Assembly: GCA_049999725.1 (NCBI GenBank)
Contig: JBNGIS010030270.1
Location: 29,000 to 59,362, forward strand
DNA length: 30,363 nucleotides
From: Haplomitrium mnioides
Taxonomy: Eukaryota > Marchantiophyta > Haplomitriopsida > Calobryales
Reading direction: 5' to 3'
Shown in pieces: positions 9,496 through 19,420 of this stretch (position 1 is the stretch's first letter; each line of letters begins with the position of its first letter). The notes below the pieces were generated by a model, which was not told where the DNA came from, ran no database searches, and saw only the letters and a program-made list of their open reading frames with translations. A program made the position numbers and the translations under genes.

Positions 9496-10170
9496 ATGGC
9501 GTCGTCTTCAAGTTCTCCTTGTGCCGCCTGCAAATTTCTGAGAAGAAAGTGCACTGCGGAGTGTGTGTTTGCACCGTACTTCCCACCCGATCAGCCTCAC
9601 AAGTTTGCTAACGTGCACAAAATCTTCGGTGCAAGTAACATCACGAAACTTTTGAATGAACTCCCCGCCCATCAAAGAGATGACGCAGTCAACTCTCTTG
9701 CATACGAGGCGGATTGGCGCGTCAAAGATCCTGTGTATGGATGTGTGGGGGCAATTTCTGTCCTCCAGAGACAAGTTGCACAATTACAAGCCGAATTAGC
9801 AGTGGCGCACTCGGACCTTGCAAGGTATGCTGGGTCTGCCCTTCAAGGTGCAGGGTCTGTGGCACATGGTCCTTCGTCGTCGCTCGGAGTAGGAATGGGA
9901 ATGTCAGGACCAGTTTCCCGGGAGCAGCAGCATTTGTTAACTCGCGAACTCGCTAGGGAGCAAATGAGGGAGCTTAGCAGGGCTGAGGCACAACTTACGA
10001 GAGAACAGATGATTGAGCTTGCGAGAGTCGGGGGTGGGTCTTACGAAGCTGGTCTTGCTGCACTTGGGCTCAGCGGTGCTCTTGGGCCCATGGGTGCTTA
10101 CCCGTCAAGAAGCGAGGGTGGCAGCAACAGTGGAAATATGGGAGGGGGAGGTCATTTGTCATCTCCTTAA
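9496..10170 (+). CDS. LOB-domain (LBD/AS2-like) class I transcription factor
   Basis: Plant-specific DNA-binding regulator, expected in the nucleus; class I members control organ boundaries, lateral organ and root formation. The 224-residue protein shows the complete LOB domain. The zinc-finger-like C block CX2CX6CX3C is at C9, C12, C19, C23. The GAS block runs about residues 37-86 (FANVHKIFGASNITKLLNEL to DPVYGCVGAI). The class I leucine-zipper-like LX6LX3LX6L has Leu at 90, 97, 101 and 108. The C-terminal half is Gly/Ser-rich with a charged REQM-containing segment (about 135-178) and no known domain. The start is fixed by an in-frame TAA at 9487-9489, three codons upstream. The coding region is one uninterrupted exon, while many LBD genes have an intron. 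Codon use and GC content clearly differ from the surrounding retroelements. The family is certain; the orthologue is not assigned. Confidence 0.96.
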   Translation: MASSSSSPCAACKFLRRKCTAECVFAPYFPPDQPHKFANVHKIFGASNITKLLNELPAHQRDDAVNSLAYEADWRVKDPVYGCVGAISVLQRQVAQLQAELAVAHSDLARYAGSALQGAGSVAHGPSSSLGVGMGMSGPVSREQQHLLTRELAREQMRELSRAEAQLTREQMIELARVGGGSYEAGLAALGLSGALGPMGAYPSRSEGGSNSGNMGGGGHLSSP

Positions 10171-10983
10171 AGGTAGGTTTCCCCTCCACTACCTCCTTAC
10201 GTTTCTGGTGAATGCTGATGTTGATAGACAGTGAACCCTCTGTGCAGTTTTGTGGTCAATTTTGCGTGGCACGGAGATTTTGTGAGTGATCTCTCGAATC
10301 TGACACATGCTGTTGATGCAGCAGGCGACATGTTGCGCAAGATGTTATTGCGAGTTCGTGTGGCTGTTGACTCGCATTTTGACATTGAAGATATCCTCAG
10401 TGTGCCTCTTTGATTGGTTTCGAGACCTTGTGTTCTAGCAGGCCCGAGACTGTTCACGAAGCTGTCTTGAGAATGGGGATCCGTTTGGCTATCTCAACGC
10501 CAAAATAAAAAGTAAAACTACGCAGGCGAAACTCTTTATACGGGTTATAATGACCATATCTTCTGTCCTTCGTTAGAGAGGACTTGATCCACCTGCGATA
10601 TTCATGCGTCTCATTAAGAACGTTCAAGTGGCCTTCTCTTCCACCTCAAGTACTTGTGCCACTTCGGATAAGATCTTGATGGTGCGCAGGTGAGCATAGC
10701 AGCGGTGCTTTTCTTATGCAGGCTTGTTTCGTGGGTATCGCATCTGTTGCAAACGGTGTACAGAATGAGCCCATTTCGTGTCAGGATAAGCCTGGACACC
10801 GATGTCATACCGTCTTTTTATCCCTGTAAATCTGAGCATCCTTCGTTAACTTCGGATTGCATCGATTATTGTTTTGTTTTATGACACAAGAGTCGGGCGG
10901 TTGTTGTTCCGGATCTTGTCCTGCCTGCAGTTTGAAACGATTACGGTGGATGGTGAGCAATTCGGGGGACAGATGGGAATAAA
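10171..10983 (+). terminator. Probable 3' UTR region of the LBD gene with poly(A) signals
   Basis: AATAAA occurs at 10504-10509 (about 335 bp after the stop) and again at 10978-10983. Either could direct polyadenylation. No further gene is recognised; a 60-codon open frame at 10231-10413 has no known motif. Confidence 0.45.
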
Positions 10984-12498
10984 GATGAACGGTTGTTGAA
11001 TAGGTAGGTGATACTGAGCTCGTCGAGTGAACTTCAGAGGTGTTGCAGTTCTAAGGTGGACAATCCAACATACGAGAGGAGAAGGAACTCTTTGTTCACC
11101 GGGACTGTGGGCTGTACATTGGACTCACATTTATCCCTTGATTCACTACACAGGCTATATCAGGAAATAGGCAAGACGAATTGCCGAGAACAGATTTTTG
11201 CAGTGTGGTCCCGGAGCGTGTTGCATACGCTTCTGCGGGTTTGTCATCGATGCAGGCACAAATCTAATTTATATCCTTGGCGTCAAGCTTCGAACGGGCG
11301 CATATACCAATGGCTGTTCCTTCTCGCCTTTCTTGGCACTCCGATGCGTGTACTACCTTCCAGGCCACACTCAAGTCAGGTATCACGGTGCTTTACGAGG
11401 AATTCGATGTCTCGTAAAGAAGCAGGCGCTGGATCTGATTATTCAGTTCAAGTTCAATTGTGGTAGAAAAGCTGGAAAGAGTAAAAGGTATGGAACAGTG
11501 CATCAGTTGCGTTGTATCGGCATTTTGGGTCTCTAGGAAACATAAGTGTCTGGAACTGTCCGTCTGAACACGTTTGTGTGCCGTATCTGGCTGCACCTGA
11601 TCCAAGGCACTCGGTTTCATTTAGAGTTTGTCAGGTGTAAGATAGACTTTTAGCATTGTTCTAGTTTTCCATCGAGCCAGTCAGTAGATTATGTAGTTTT
11701 AGCCACAGTCAAAAAACTCCAAGTCTTAGCGAATGTCCTGCATTGAGTTGGAGATACAGCCTGGAGCAAAATTTTCCAGGTACCCATTTTTTTCAAGCCT
11801 TTTTCAGATGAAGACTTTATCCAAAATTGAATTATTTATCATGTCAATGATTTCGTTGCCTGGTACATGATAGAAATTCAATTCGTCTGATCATTTTAAC
11901 TAAATTGTGCTGTCAGAAGTCGTAGGAAGTGAGCTCGTTATGATTTGCGTAGGTTTCCTCATCTGTCCTGTGCCACATGAGATGTATGTATGATGAGGAT
12001 GAGAAAATGATGAGGTAAAGGAAAACTGTGGAGCGAGGAACTGTTGGGCGGTGGAAAGTGGAGTTGAATATTGGGAGTAGAGTACATTGCCGAGCCCTGC
12101 AATTGCTTAACGGGCATTCAAACCCGTAGCAGCAAGTCGTGACGCTCGTTACTTTGTCATACATGAGGTCATCATTTCGTAGGGACCTGTAACGAAGACT
12201 AGGAAATTTCGTTGACAGTTGGATGTGCATCACGTTTAGCAAGTAGCCCACTCCAGTCTGCACGAAGGGCGGATGCTCGTGCGAACAAAAGAGGAGCACA
12301 CCTCTGCGCAGATACGGAGTTCTAGTTCACATGATCTCTTCGCTAGATGTGGAACGTGGGCATCATGACGAGACTTCTGTCCCAAGAGCGGACTTTCAGC
12401 CACCCTTTTTTTTCTTCCTCCTCCACTAACGAAAGGAAAAGAAACGAAAAGCGATGGGTGATGGGGCGGGCTATGCAAACGCATGAAACTTAAAGTGG
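10984..12498. other. Intergenic DNA, no gene recognised
   Basis: Two overlapping plus-strand open frames (11008-11466, 152 codons; 11198-11536, 112 codons) and one minus-strand frame (11913-12299, 128 codons) match nothing I know. Their overlap in different frames argues against coding. An exon of an unannotated gene cannot be excluded. Confidence 0.45.
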
Positions 12499-12584
12499 GA
12501 TTTGTCAATTGTTGAAATCGGAAGTACAAATACAAATGGGCGTCTGACGTGAGATTTGTCAATTGTTGAAATGGAAGTACAAAT
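12499..12584. repeat. Local direct duplication, 32-33 bp, two copies
   Basis: GATTTGTCAATTGTTGAAAT plus GGAAGTACAAAT is present at 12499-12531 and 12553-12584, differing by one base insertion. Offset is 54 bp. Confidence 0.9.
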
Positions 12585-12599
12585 GACTGACTGTGAGTG

Positions 12600-13465
12600 G
12601 TTGGTTAGGTGAGTTTCTTTTCCCTACTTTTCAACTCTCACGTATAAGGTTACCATCAGTTAAATTCCTTGGCAAATCCTGTTCCGCAGCGCAAACAGGT
12701 AAATAGTATAAAGAAAACAATGGCAACGCGAGCAAAGAAAGAAACATGGGACATAGTTAATGCGGAAGGGAAATGCGACTACCAACTGTTTGGTACAATC
12801 GTCATGATTGTCAGCAGTTATTAGACTCGTACAATATTCTTGCTGCATCGTAAATGGAGGTGAAAACTTGAAGAAGCATCCTCAATCGAGTAAGGCCCCC
12901 ATTGTCGTCGAATCAAATGGATGAATGTGCCCACCTATTTCCAGCCATTTTCCAACTGCTGTCCTTCCGTTCCCTCCCCTTCCCTGTCGACAGACAGACA
13001 AGCAATCACGCACGCGGTCAATCCATCCATCCATGTCTCTTTTCAACCCAATCTCCCATCAACAACGACAACTACCAAATTGGATCGGGGTTCTCAACCC
13101 CACTCACCATCTTCTACCTTAACCAACGAACGCAGCAAAGTAAAGCGAAGCAAGGAAGGAAGGGAGGGAGGGAGGCTGCTCAACAACCACGACGCTGCAC
13201 TCTTCCACACTGCAGCGAAAGGAAGAAAACAACAGCGTGCGTGATACCGAAGACTTCATTCACACGTAGAGAAGAGTAGAGGATACGTCTATGTATGTAC
13301 AAACGGGAATGACGGCTCTCTCAGGAGACACGACACCAATATGAACTCACTCTCAACTGCCACAGAAGAATGTGCATTTTTGGATATTTAATCCAGAAAT
13401 AGTTTCGATAACGGGTTGAATTAGGCCAACTGACCCTGCCATAGTTAATCAAAGCAGCCTTTACG
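12600..13465. other. Intergenic DNA with simple repeats, no gene recognised
   Basis: Contains ATCC units near 13018-13034 and GGAAGG-type runs near 13150-13175. Overlapping open frames at 12902-13279 are low complexity and mutually exclusive, so I do not call a protein. Confidence 0.45.
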
Positions 13466-13619
13466 TTGTTTTGTCGTTTCAGAACAGTAAAGTAAGAAAG
13501 GAAAGGAAACGTGACTAACTCTCTGACACTTTCTTAGTTACTTTCTTCACCAAGATTTAATCAAATCCATCGTTCAGTTCAGCATATTCTCTTGTTTTGT
13601 CGTTTCCAAACAGTAAAGT
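13466..13619. repeat. Local direct duplication, 28 bp, two copies
   Basis: A 28-bp sequence starting TTGTTTTGTCGTTTC and ending ACAGTAAAGT is at 13466-13493 and 13592-13619, 26 of 28 bases identical, offset 126 bp. Confidence 0.9.
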
Positions 13620-13772
13620 CTTCGTCGTCCTGAAGAAAACGCGTGAAGTGAACCCAACGGAATGATGCGTGTGTCCGTCCGTTCGTCCCTTTTCCGTCCG
13701 TCCACCCGTGCTGTCCAGTTACGACAGAAGACGGCGTCACCAAAGCCGTCGGTAACGGAAACTTGTGTAACG

Positions 13773-13822
13773 CTTTTTTTTTTTCTTTTTTTTGGGCGGG
13801 CTTGGGGTTGGCTTGGGTTGGG
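13773..13822 (+). other. Poly-T tract followed by G-run cluster (possible G-quadruplex)
   Basis: A T-tract interrupted by one C (13773-13793) is followed by five runs of three or four G between 13794 and 13822, with loops of 1, 3, 7 and 2 bases. This meets the usual G3+/N1-7 pattern on the plus strand. Confidence 0.6.
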
Positions 13823-14042
13823 CTGCGGCTTTTTGTTGTTATTCAACCGGGCAGCAACAAACCGCATTTGACGCTTTCCCAACTTCCCTCACAATAATTT
13901 TACCCTTTACTTCGTCTCCTCCCATTTTCACTCCTTCGGTAAGTCAGTCACGCACTGTTTTCTGAGTAGGTTGCGTTGAAACCGACTAACTAACAACGGG
14001 TGATGAGAAGGCGCAGAAAGCATGATGACGTCATTAGTCGAG

Positions 14043-14100
14043 TTTAGGTTTAGGGTTTACGTTAGGGTTTCGGTTTTAGGGTTTACGTTCGGGTAGGGTT
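14043..14100 (+). repeat. Telomere-like block (degenerate TTTAGGG)
   Basis: Five to six imperfect TTTAGGG-type units (TTTAGGGTTTACG, TTAGGGTTTCGG, TTTTAGGGTTTACG, GGGTAGGGTT). TTTAGGG is the usual plant telomere unit. Short interstitial copies also act as telo-box promoter elements, but here no gene start follows. Confidence 0.7.
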
Positions 14101-14218
14101 ACCTGAAAAGTGTCAACGTCTCATTATTTGGCCTTCCATAAAGCCTCCTTCATATTCACAGCTAGAATACCTCTATTATAGTCTTGAAATTTCACTTTGT
14201 TCTATGGAACCAAGGGTA

Positions 14219-14340
14219 TGTGATGTGATGGCATGTGATGTAATGGTATGTGATGTGATGGCATGTGATGTAATGGCATGTGATGTGATGGAATGTGATG
14301 TAATGGCATGTGGGTCTCTCTTCTCTTCTCTTCTCTTCTA
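14219..14340. repeat. 15-bp tandem repeat (six units) followed by TCTCT repeat
   Basis: Six units of TGTGATGTRATGGYA-type sequence in alternation (14219-14308; the fifth ends GGAA), then TCTCT units at about 14318-14339. Non-coding. Confidence 0.9.
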
Positions 14341-14511
14341 ATAAGAACTTTATGATCTTGGGATAGTCTTTGTTATGATAAGTGAATAGTATAAAGAGTT
14401 GGGTCTTTTGCTAAACAAAGAAATAAAAATTGTTCTATTTTTGGTACATTGACAAAAAAATAAAATGAGAAACATTGACAAAAAATAAAATAAGAAAAAA
14501 TATATCTAATG
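14341..14511. other. AT-rich flank of Copia-3
   Basis: No gene. A 23-25 bp sequence ACATTGACAAAAAATAAAAT is tandemly duplicated near 14446-14495. TAATG at 14507-14511 touches the Copia-3 LTR and is the predicted target-site duplication; its partner is not in the window. Confidence 0.5.
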
Positions 14512-14670
14512 TGTTGGAAGGTAACAATCATTCAATCTTATATATTTCAAGTAATATACTCATGATCTCATCTCTCTTCTCATATTATGATTATATAGTT
14601 ATAATCATATGTTCTTAATAGATTAGTATAATATTAATGTAATTTACTAGCCTAAACTTATATAGTAACA
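14512..14670 (-). repeat. 3' LTR of Copia-3 (about 159 bp)
   Basis: On the minus strand it begins TGTTACTATATAAG and ends CCTTCCAACA, with imperfect TGTT...AACA ends. It directly follows a polypurine-like CAAATAGGAG (14671-14680), comparable to AAGGGGGAG before the Copia-2 3' LTR. The partner LTR is not in the window, so the inner end is provisional. Confidence 0.6.
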
Positions 14671-14854
14671 CTCCTATTTGGTTGTAATATGAGAATGTTA
14701 CAAAAAAACAACAAGATATATACATATCGAGGTGTAAAAACTCCATCAACTTATCTTTGTAATGTTGTATTGCCTCATTAAAACCTTCTCATACTCCAAA
14801 GAGTACAACCACTTAGATATACGTAAACATACACAAATAGTAAAAGAGAGAAAA

Positions 14855-14914
<60 letters not shown>

Positions 14915-14939
14915 GTCAAGTGCTCAAGAGTTGAAATAG
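14671..14939 (-). other. Copia-3 3' untranslated region with (TAA)19 microsatellite
   Basis: Polypurine-like tract at 14671-14680. GGTTTTAATGAG on the minus strand at 14774-14785 recurs in the 3' untranslated part of Copia-2 (30236-30247). A perfect TAA repeat fills 14858-14914 (19 units). The poly-Tyr open frame across it is not a protein. Confidence 0.7.
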
Positions 14940-15644
14940 TCAACGTAGGCCAATGTCGTCATAACGTAGCCGATGAAGAGTTGGAGTCGAGTTGGAGTCA
15001 AAGCCTTTGTAAATAAACCGGTTTGATTGTTCTTCCCTGCAATGACTTGCAAAGATGAATCATTTGGAAACTTGTTCAACATATGCCAAATTATCTTCAT
15101 ACAAGGTAGTAAGATTAGTCAAGCAAAGCAAACTAGAACGCACACGTATATGATCAATCATCTTCTTCAACCTGAGACACTCTTACTAGCCTCATTCAAT
15201 GTTACGAAATCTGCATGGCTAGAATATGTACAAGCTAGAGTGTACTTGGTACTCTTCCAAGATATGAGAGTAGGGTCATATAGGAACACATAGCCAGTTT
15301 GTGATTTTGCATTTTTTGGATCAAATAGATATCCAACATCAAGAAAACCGGTGAGGATTTTGTCAGTGTGTCTAGGGTAATAAAGTCCCATGTCAATAGT
15401 GTCTTGTAAGTATTGAAAGATATGTTTAATGCCATTCCAATGTCGTATGGTGGGTTGTGAAATATGTCTAGAAAGCAAGATCATGGTAAAGGAAATGTCA
15501 GGACGAGTTTGGTTGGAAAGAAGCATAAGAACCCAAATGGTTGAGAGATAAAGCGTCTGAGATCCAAGTATGGGTTTATTTTTAGTTCTCTTCCTAAATA
15601 TATCTTTATCTCAATCCAATGTACGTATCTCTATAGAAGATGCA
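14940..15644 (-). pseudogene. Copia-3 RT C-terminus and RNase H
   Basis: Reads (right to left) SSIEIRTLD, stop, DKDIFRKR, TLYLSTIW, MLLSNQTRPDISF, RHWNGIKHIFQYLQ, then RNase H GFLDVGYLFDPKNAKSQTGYVF, ISWKSTK, NEAS and, after a frameshift near 15165, LRRMIDHI and YEDNLAYVEQ. It keeps the first catalytic Asp (GFLD), Glu (NEAS) and Asp (YEDN). A deletion of about 30 codons removes the segment between YEDN and the final N-T-FTKAL block (near 15000). Dead copy. Confidence 0.87.
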
Positions 15645-16081
15645 TGTAAAAACTCTTGGAAAACTAGTAGCACATCAATATACTCTTGTACAAAGAAGAT
15701 AAGCTCAACAAGAAAGGAAAGAAAAAGAGAGAATAGAAAGAAAGAGGCTTCTTACAAGAATTTCCAAACTCTCGAATGAGAGAGAAAGACCAAGCTCTCT
15801 CTATTTATACTTCATTTACAAGACTTCACTAAGAAGTCATCTTAGTCCTTAGGAACTTTCATCGGTCCTCTTCTAAAATCCTTTATACTTTCAACGATTT
15901 CTAGAAGCTTCTCTTCTAGAATCTTCTTTCTCCATCTAGAAGTGTCTCTAGCCTTCTCATACCTTTTAGAAACTTCTCTAAGTTTCTTCTTCTCCTATCT
16001 TCTAGAAACTTTTTCTCTGCTAACTAACTTTAGCAATAACTAAATCTAGAGGTTCTGCCAAGTTCAACGGACCTTGTTACA
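15645..16081 (-). repeat. 3' LTR of the gypsy element (437 bp)
   Basis: Aligned with 20827-21298. On the minus strand it begins TGTAACAAGG and ends with TTTTTACA. A TATAAATA box on the minus strand lies at 15802-15809. It is about 35 bp shorter than its partner, mostly through loss of one copy of a CTTC-rich stretch. Confidence 0.93.
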
Positions 16082-16094
16082 AACCCCTCTTTAA
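16082..16094 (-). promoter_or_regulatory. Polypurine tract of the gypsy element
   Basis: Minus strand AAAGAGGGGTT immediately before the 3' LTR; primes plus-strand DNA synthesis. Confidence 0.8.
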
Positions 16095-16290
16095 GATGCA
16101 ACGTTCTTGTTGCAAGTATGATCAAAAGCATACACCGATGACATAGCATTGCAAAGGTTAGCCAGGGGTTCCCAAGTGGTGTCGAAAAAAGGGTACATTT
16201 TCCAAAGCACCAAATACTTAGTGACTTGCTTGCACTTATGGTGAAGATGCGGCTCTTAATAATACGTTCCACCTCGTATTTCGTATGACC
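16091..16290 (-). pseudogene. Chromodomain at the C-terminus of the gypsy integrase, frameshifted
   Basis: Chromodomains of chromoviruses bind modified histone H3 and direct integration to heterochromatin. The first part (KYEVERIIKSRI, near 16243-16280) is in one frame. After a shift near 16240 the second frame gives TKYLVLWKMYP, TTWEPLANLCNA and ends at TAA (16091-16093). These match the family pattern Y-V-W-K-G-Y, T-WEP, NL-NA. The Gly of the usual WKGY is Met here. The stop overlaps the polypurine tract. Confidence 0.82.
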
Positions 16291-16304
16291 ATCCACTTGT
16301 TAGA

Positions 16305-16497
16305 ATTAGATGCAGAGAGATCAAGAACACATGCACAAACACAATATGCAAGAATGTCTTCACTATACGGCAGGAGCGCCAACAAATACAGAGGGGAATG
16401 AGAGAGCATAGTGTGCATTTCAATCAACCCCTTATATATACATTAAGCTAACTGTGCTAACGTAACTGTGCTAAGGTGGCTGCCAAGTTAACCGACA
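16305..16497 (-). mobile_element. 193-bp insertion between integrase and chromodomain, possible solo LTR or small non-autonomous element
   Basis: The gypsy reading frame is interrupted here by sequence unrelated to it. GTTAGA directly flanks it on both sides (16299-16304 and 16498-16503), as a target duplication would. On the minus strand the insert begins TGTCGGTTAAC and contains GTATATATAAGGGG, a good TATA box. Counting one repeat arm it would end TAACA, giving a TGT...ACA LTR-like shape. I found no second copy in the window. Confidence 0.5.
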
Positions 16498-17690
16498 GTT
16501 AGAGCTCGTAACTTCAATACCACTATCTCATGTAAGGGTGGAGATTCATGTAGAATGACAAACAGAGAGGAACGAGGTACGAAACAGTGAAGAAGAGAAA
16601 CATGAAAAACTAGGTGAAGTTTCATATAGGCCGGTAAATCAAGTTTATAAGCCACTACTCCAATGCATTGGGAGATAGAGAAAGGCTCAATGAAATATGC
16701 ACTAACCTTATGAACACTAAGCATAGGCAAGTGAGTAGTGGACAACTAAACTTTGTCACCCACAACAAATATCTCATCATGAAGATGAGTATCAACATAA
16801 TGCTTTTGACAACTTTGCGCAATAACAAGCTTGTCACGAGTAAGATGGACTATTTTATGGATTTGATGCCCAAAATTTTAAGTGGCTTCAACTTTAAAAT
16901 GCGTACTTGGTTGCGAACCCATGGTGACCAAACTCGTCAATGTCAAATGGGTGTTCGTTATAGGTAAGAAAGAAAATAGTGGCAACTTTATGAGACATTA
17001 ATAGAGTTGTTGTAGGCAAAATCTACCAATGGTAGTAACAGATCCCACTCCTCTTGTTCCTTTAGTATGAAGACACACAACATATCTTCAATAGTACGAT
17101 TCACACGTTCTGTTTGACCATCTGATTTAGGATTATATGCCGTAGACATAGCTAATTTAGTCTTGAGGCATGAAAAGAGACTCCTCCAAAACATTCTAGT
17201 GAATTGAGTACCTCGATCTGAAATGAGTGTTGAAGAGAGACCATGCTGAGATAAGATTTCCTCCAAGTATAGTTGTACCAAATGAGGAGCTGTTACTATC
17301 TTGGTGGTGGTACAGATGTGGATCATCTTGCTTAGCCTATCAACAAAAACCACCACATCGTCATGCTTTTTGGAAGTAGTAAGGAGGTTATATAACAAAT
17401 CCAAGCTATCATATTCCCATTGTCAACTGGAAATAGGAAGATGTTGTAGAAGTCCTGTAGGCTTTTAATTACTTGCTTTATTCTGCTGACATGTGAGACA
17501 ACTTTGTACGTATGTCTCTGCATCCTTAGCCATATTTGGCCAATAGTAAGAGTGTTGTAGTAGTTTTGCTATGCTTATATATCTAGCCACATCCGTATCA
17601 TGGACCTCTTGGAGCACAATGGTGCCAAGTGATGCATCTTGAGGCACCCAAAGTCTTTCATTCTGGAATAGTATGCCTTGCACCTCATAG
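16498..17690 (-). pseudogene. Gypsy integrase
   Basis: The N-terminal zinc region (about 17465-17640) shows VHDTDVARYIS, YYWPNMAKDAETYVQSCLTCQQNK. The two Cys are present but the second His is Tyr. The core (16988-17404) starts MDLL, with VVVFVDRLSKM, ISDRGTQF, and DGQTERVNR. Counting from that Met, D2, D63 and E99 form a DDE triad with the expected 35 residues between the last two. The C-terminal part (16498-16745) has VAYKLDLPAYMKLH-VFHVSLLH, the GPY/F-like end of chromovirus integrases. Frameshifts separate these pieces. Confidence 0.92.
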
Positions 17691-17699
17691 AAACTCCTT

Positions 17700-18219
17700 T
17701 CTTTTAACGACTTGAATCTCTAAATCATGTCGAGTGGCTTCCACAAGTTTTTGGCCACCACTTGGGTTGAATTGAAACCATTGAAACTTGATTAGCTTGA
17801 GGCATATGTGACAAAGAATTTGCTAATTGATTTTTTCCTTCCACATATACAATCTTCATATGGTATCTTTGAGGCCACTCTGGCCAATGAACTTGGGGTT
17901 TTGATAGATCCTTTTGTATCTCCAAATAAACCAATGGCTTGTGATCAGTCTCTACAATAAACTCTTTGTCACCCAATAGTGCTTCCAATGTTTGGTGGCA
18001 AGTAAGATAGCCAATTCTTCTTGCTCCATTGTATGGTAGTTCTGCTTCCAGCTTGTAGCTTCTTTGAGAAGAAGGCTACAAGATGCCATCCATCCTCCCA
18101 TTCTTGGAAGAAAAGTCCATCGAGATCAACCTCTGAGGCATCCGCCACAATCTTGATAGGCTTAGTTGGATCATACCACTTGAGAATGGGTGCATGAAGC
18201 AATGCATCCTTCAAAGTTT
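17700..18219 (-). pseudogene. Gypsy RNase H
   Basis: Reads ALLHAPILKWYDPTKPIKIVADASEVDLDGLF, GWHLVAFFSKKL, then after a shift near 17980 EALLGDKEFIVETDHKPLVYL, WPEWPQRYHMKIVYVEGKNQLANSLSHMP. These are the canonical DAS, F-SKKL, TDHK-L and G--N--AD-LS blocks of Ty3/gypsy RNase H. In the last block Asp is Asn (QLANSLS). Confidence 0.92.
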
Positions 18220-19084
18220 GAAAGGCTAACTCCTATTGAGATCTCTATTTCCAACACATATTTTTTTTTCAAGCAACTCAGTTAAAGCATGTGTGATGCA
18301 TGCAAAGTCTTGCACAAAACGTCGATAAAAACCTGTCAAACCTAAAAAACCACATAATTGGGTAATATATTCTACATCTGTCCATTTTTGAGTTGTGTCA
18401 ACTTTATCTTGCATCATATGTATCCTTTGAGCACTAACACAATGGCCAAGATAACCTACCTCTAATCTTCCAAATTTGCACTTAGAAAGCGTATATGTTG
18501 ATAGCCACTACGCAAATCTAGCTTAGTGAAGAATTTAACTCCATGAAGTTGATCAAATAAATCATCCATTAAATGGCAATGGATATTTATTTCTTACAAT
18601 TTGTTGATTTAATGCTTGATAGTCAATGCACATCCGCAATTTGCCATATTTTTTATTTACAAAAGCACAATATGGGGAAATACTAGGTTGAATGAATCTT
18701 TTAGAAAGCAACTCTTCAACTTGTGCTTTTTATTCCTCAACCTCATTTGGGTCCAATTGATATGGTGCTTTGTTAGAGAGAGTGCTTCATGGAGTTACCT
18801 CAATCTTGTGATCAATGTGCCTTCGAGGAGGAAGTTTAAAGGATAGATCATTCGAAAACACATCCTTGAATTCCTCTAATATTCCACAAAACTCTTTTGG
18901 TATTGATTTGTCTTTGTTTATACCCATCATAGTATTCTCTACATCTTTAGTCAACCCCAAAAATAAAAGATCCTTTGGAGTGATGGTTTTGGTACCCATA
19001 ACAAAGAGCGGTAGACTCCACACACACGATTGGATACGATCTCCATAAATCTTCCATTGTAGTGTTGCTACCATCTTTATTTTC
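18220..19084 (-). pseudogene. Gypsy reverse transcriptase with the catalytic core deleted
   Basis: Upstream connection domain: KEFCGILEEFKDVF, LPPRRHIDHKIEVTP (18787-18900). RT begins with [19 protein letters not shown] (near 18590-18640), then, in another frame, LFDQLHGVKFFTKLDLRSGYQHIR (motif A, near 18490-18560). Directly after it comes LSKCKFG...YLGHCVSAQRI and then CGFLGLTGFYRRFVQDFA (about 18300-18350). The roughly 65 residues usually found between these blocks, including motif B and the F/YxDD catalytic box, are missing at a junction near 18489. Confidence 0.9.
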
Positions 19085-19420
19085 TAATCAACTTGAGGAT
19101 TATATTGCTCAATCTAGGGCATTCCAAGAATAGTATCATAGCATATAAGACAAACTATTTTCCATTATAATTTCTCCACATACATACCTATCTGCAACTC
19201 GATGCTTTGGGGTAGGGTTTCAATCACTTATGTCTGTCTGTTTGGCAATTCTACCTTCTCCTTCTAGCTCTTGTCTAAGGAGATACCAAGCTTCAATGTA
19301 GTAGTTCTAGAGAGAATGTTTTCAATAGCTCCATGGTCAATAAGAATCCTTATTTGCACTTCTTTTAGCTTTTCTTCAATCATAATAAGTTGTGACGTTT
19401 TTCCTCCAAAGTGATTATCT
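19085..19420 (-). pseudogene. Gypsy aspartic protease
   Basis: Minus strand, with stops, reads ILIDHGAIENILSRTT near 19310-19345 and TILGMP-IEQYNPQVD near 19090-19135. These match the family blocks LIDsGAt-NFI and ILGMPWL--NP-IDW. The active site is D-H-G in place of D-S/T-G. Confidence 0.8.

Larger units (their letters stand above)
14512..15644 (-). mobile_element. Copia-3, 3' part (RT end, RNase H, 3' LTR)
   Basis: Minus-strand copia fragment that continues the fragment at 21299-22703 across the inserted gypsy element. At 15644/21299 the protein frame is resumed almost exactly: KAHLAT ends on the right-hand piece, SSIEIRTLD follows on this piece. This matches the STP-MRS-D region of Copia-1 and Copia-2. 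It includes the end of RT, RNase H, a 3' untranslated part with a TAA microsatellite, a polypurine tract and an LTR of about 159 bp. Confidence 0.9.

Noticed and set aside
11008-11536. Possible second host gene downstream of the LBD gene
   Set aside because: Two long frames overlap in different phases, neither shows a known motif, and no clear splice structure connects them.
14746-14943. Poly-tyrosine minus-strand frame
   Set aside because: It is the (TAA)n microsatellite read on the other strand.
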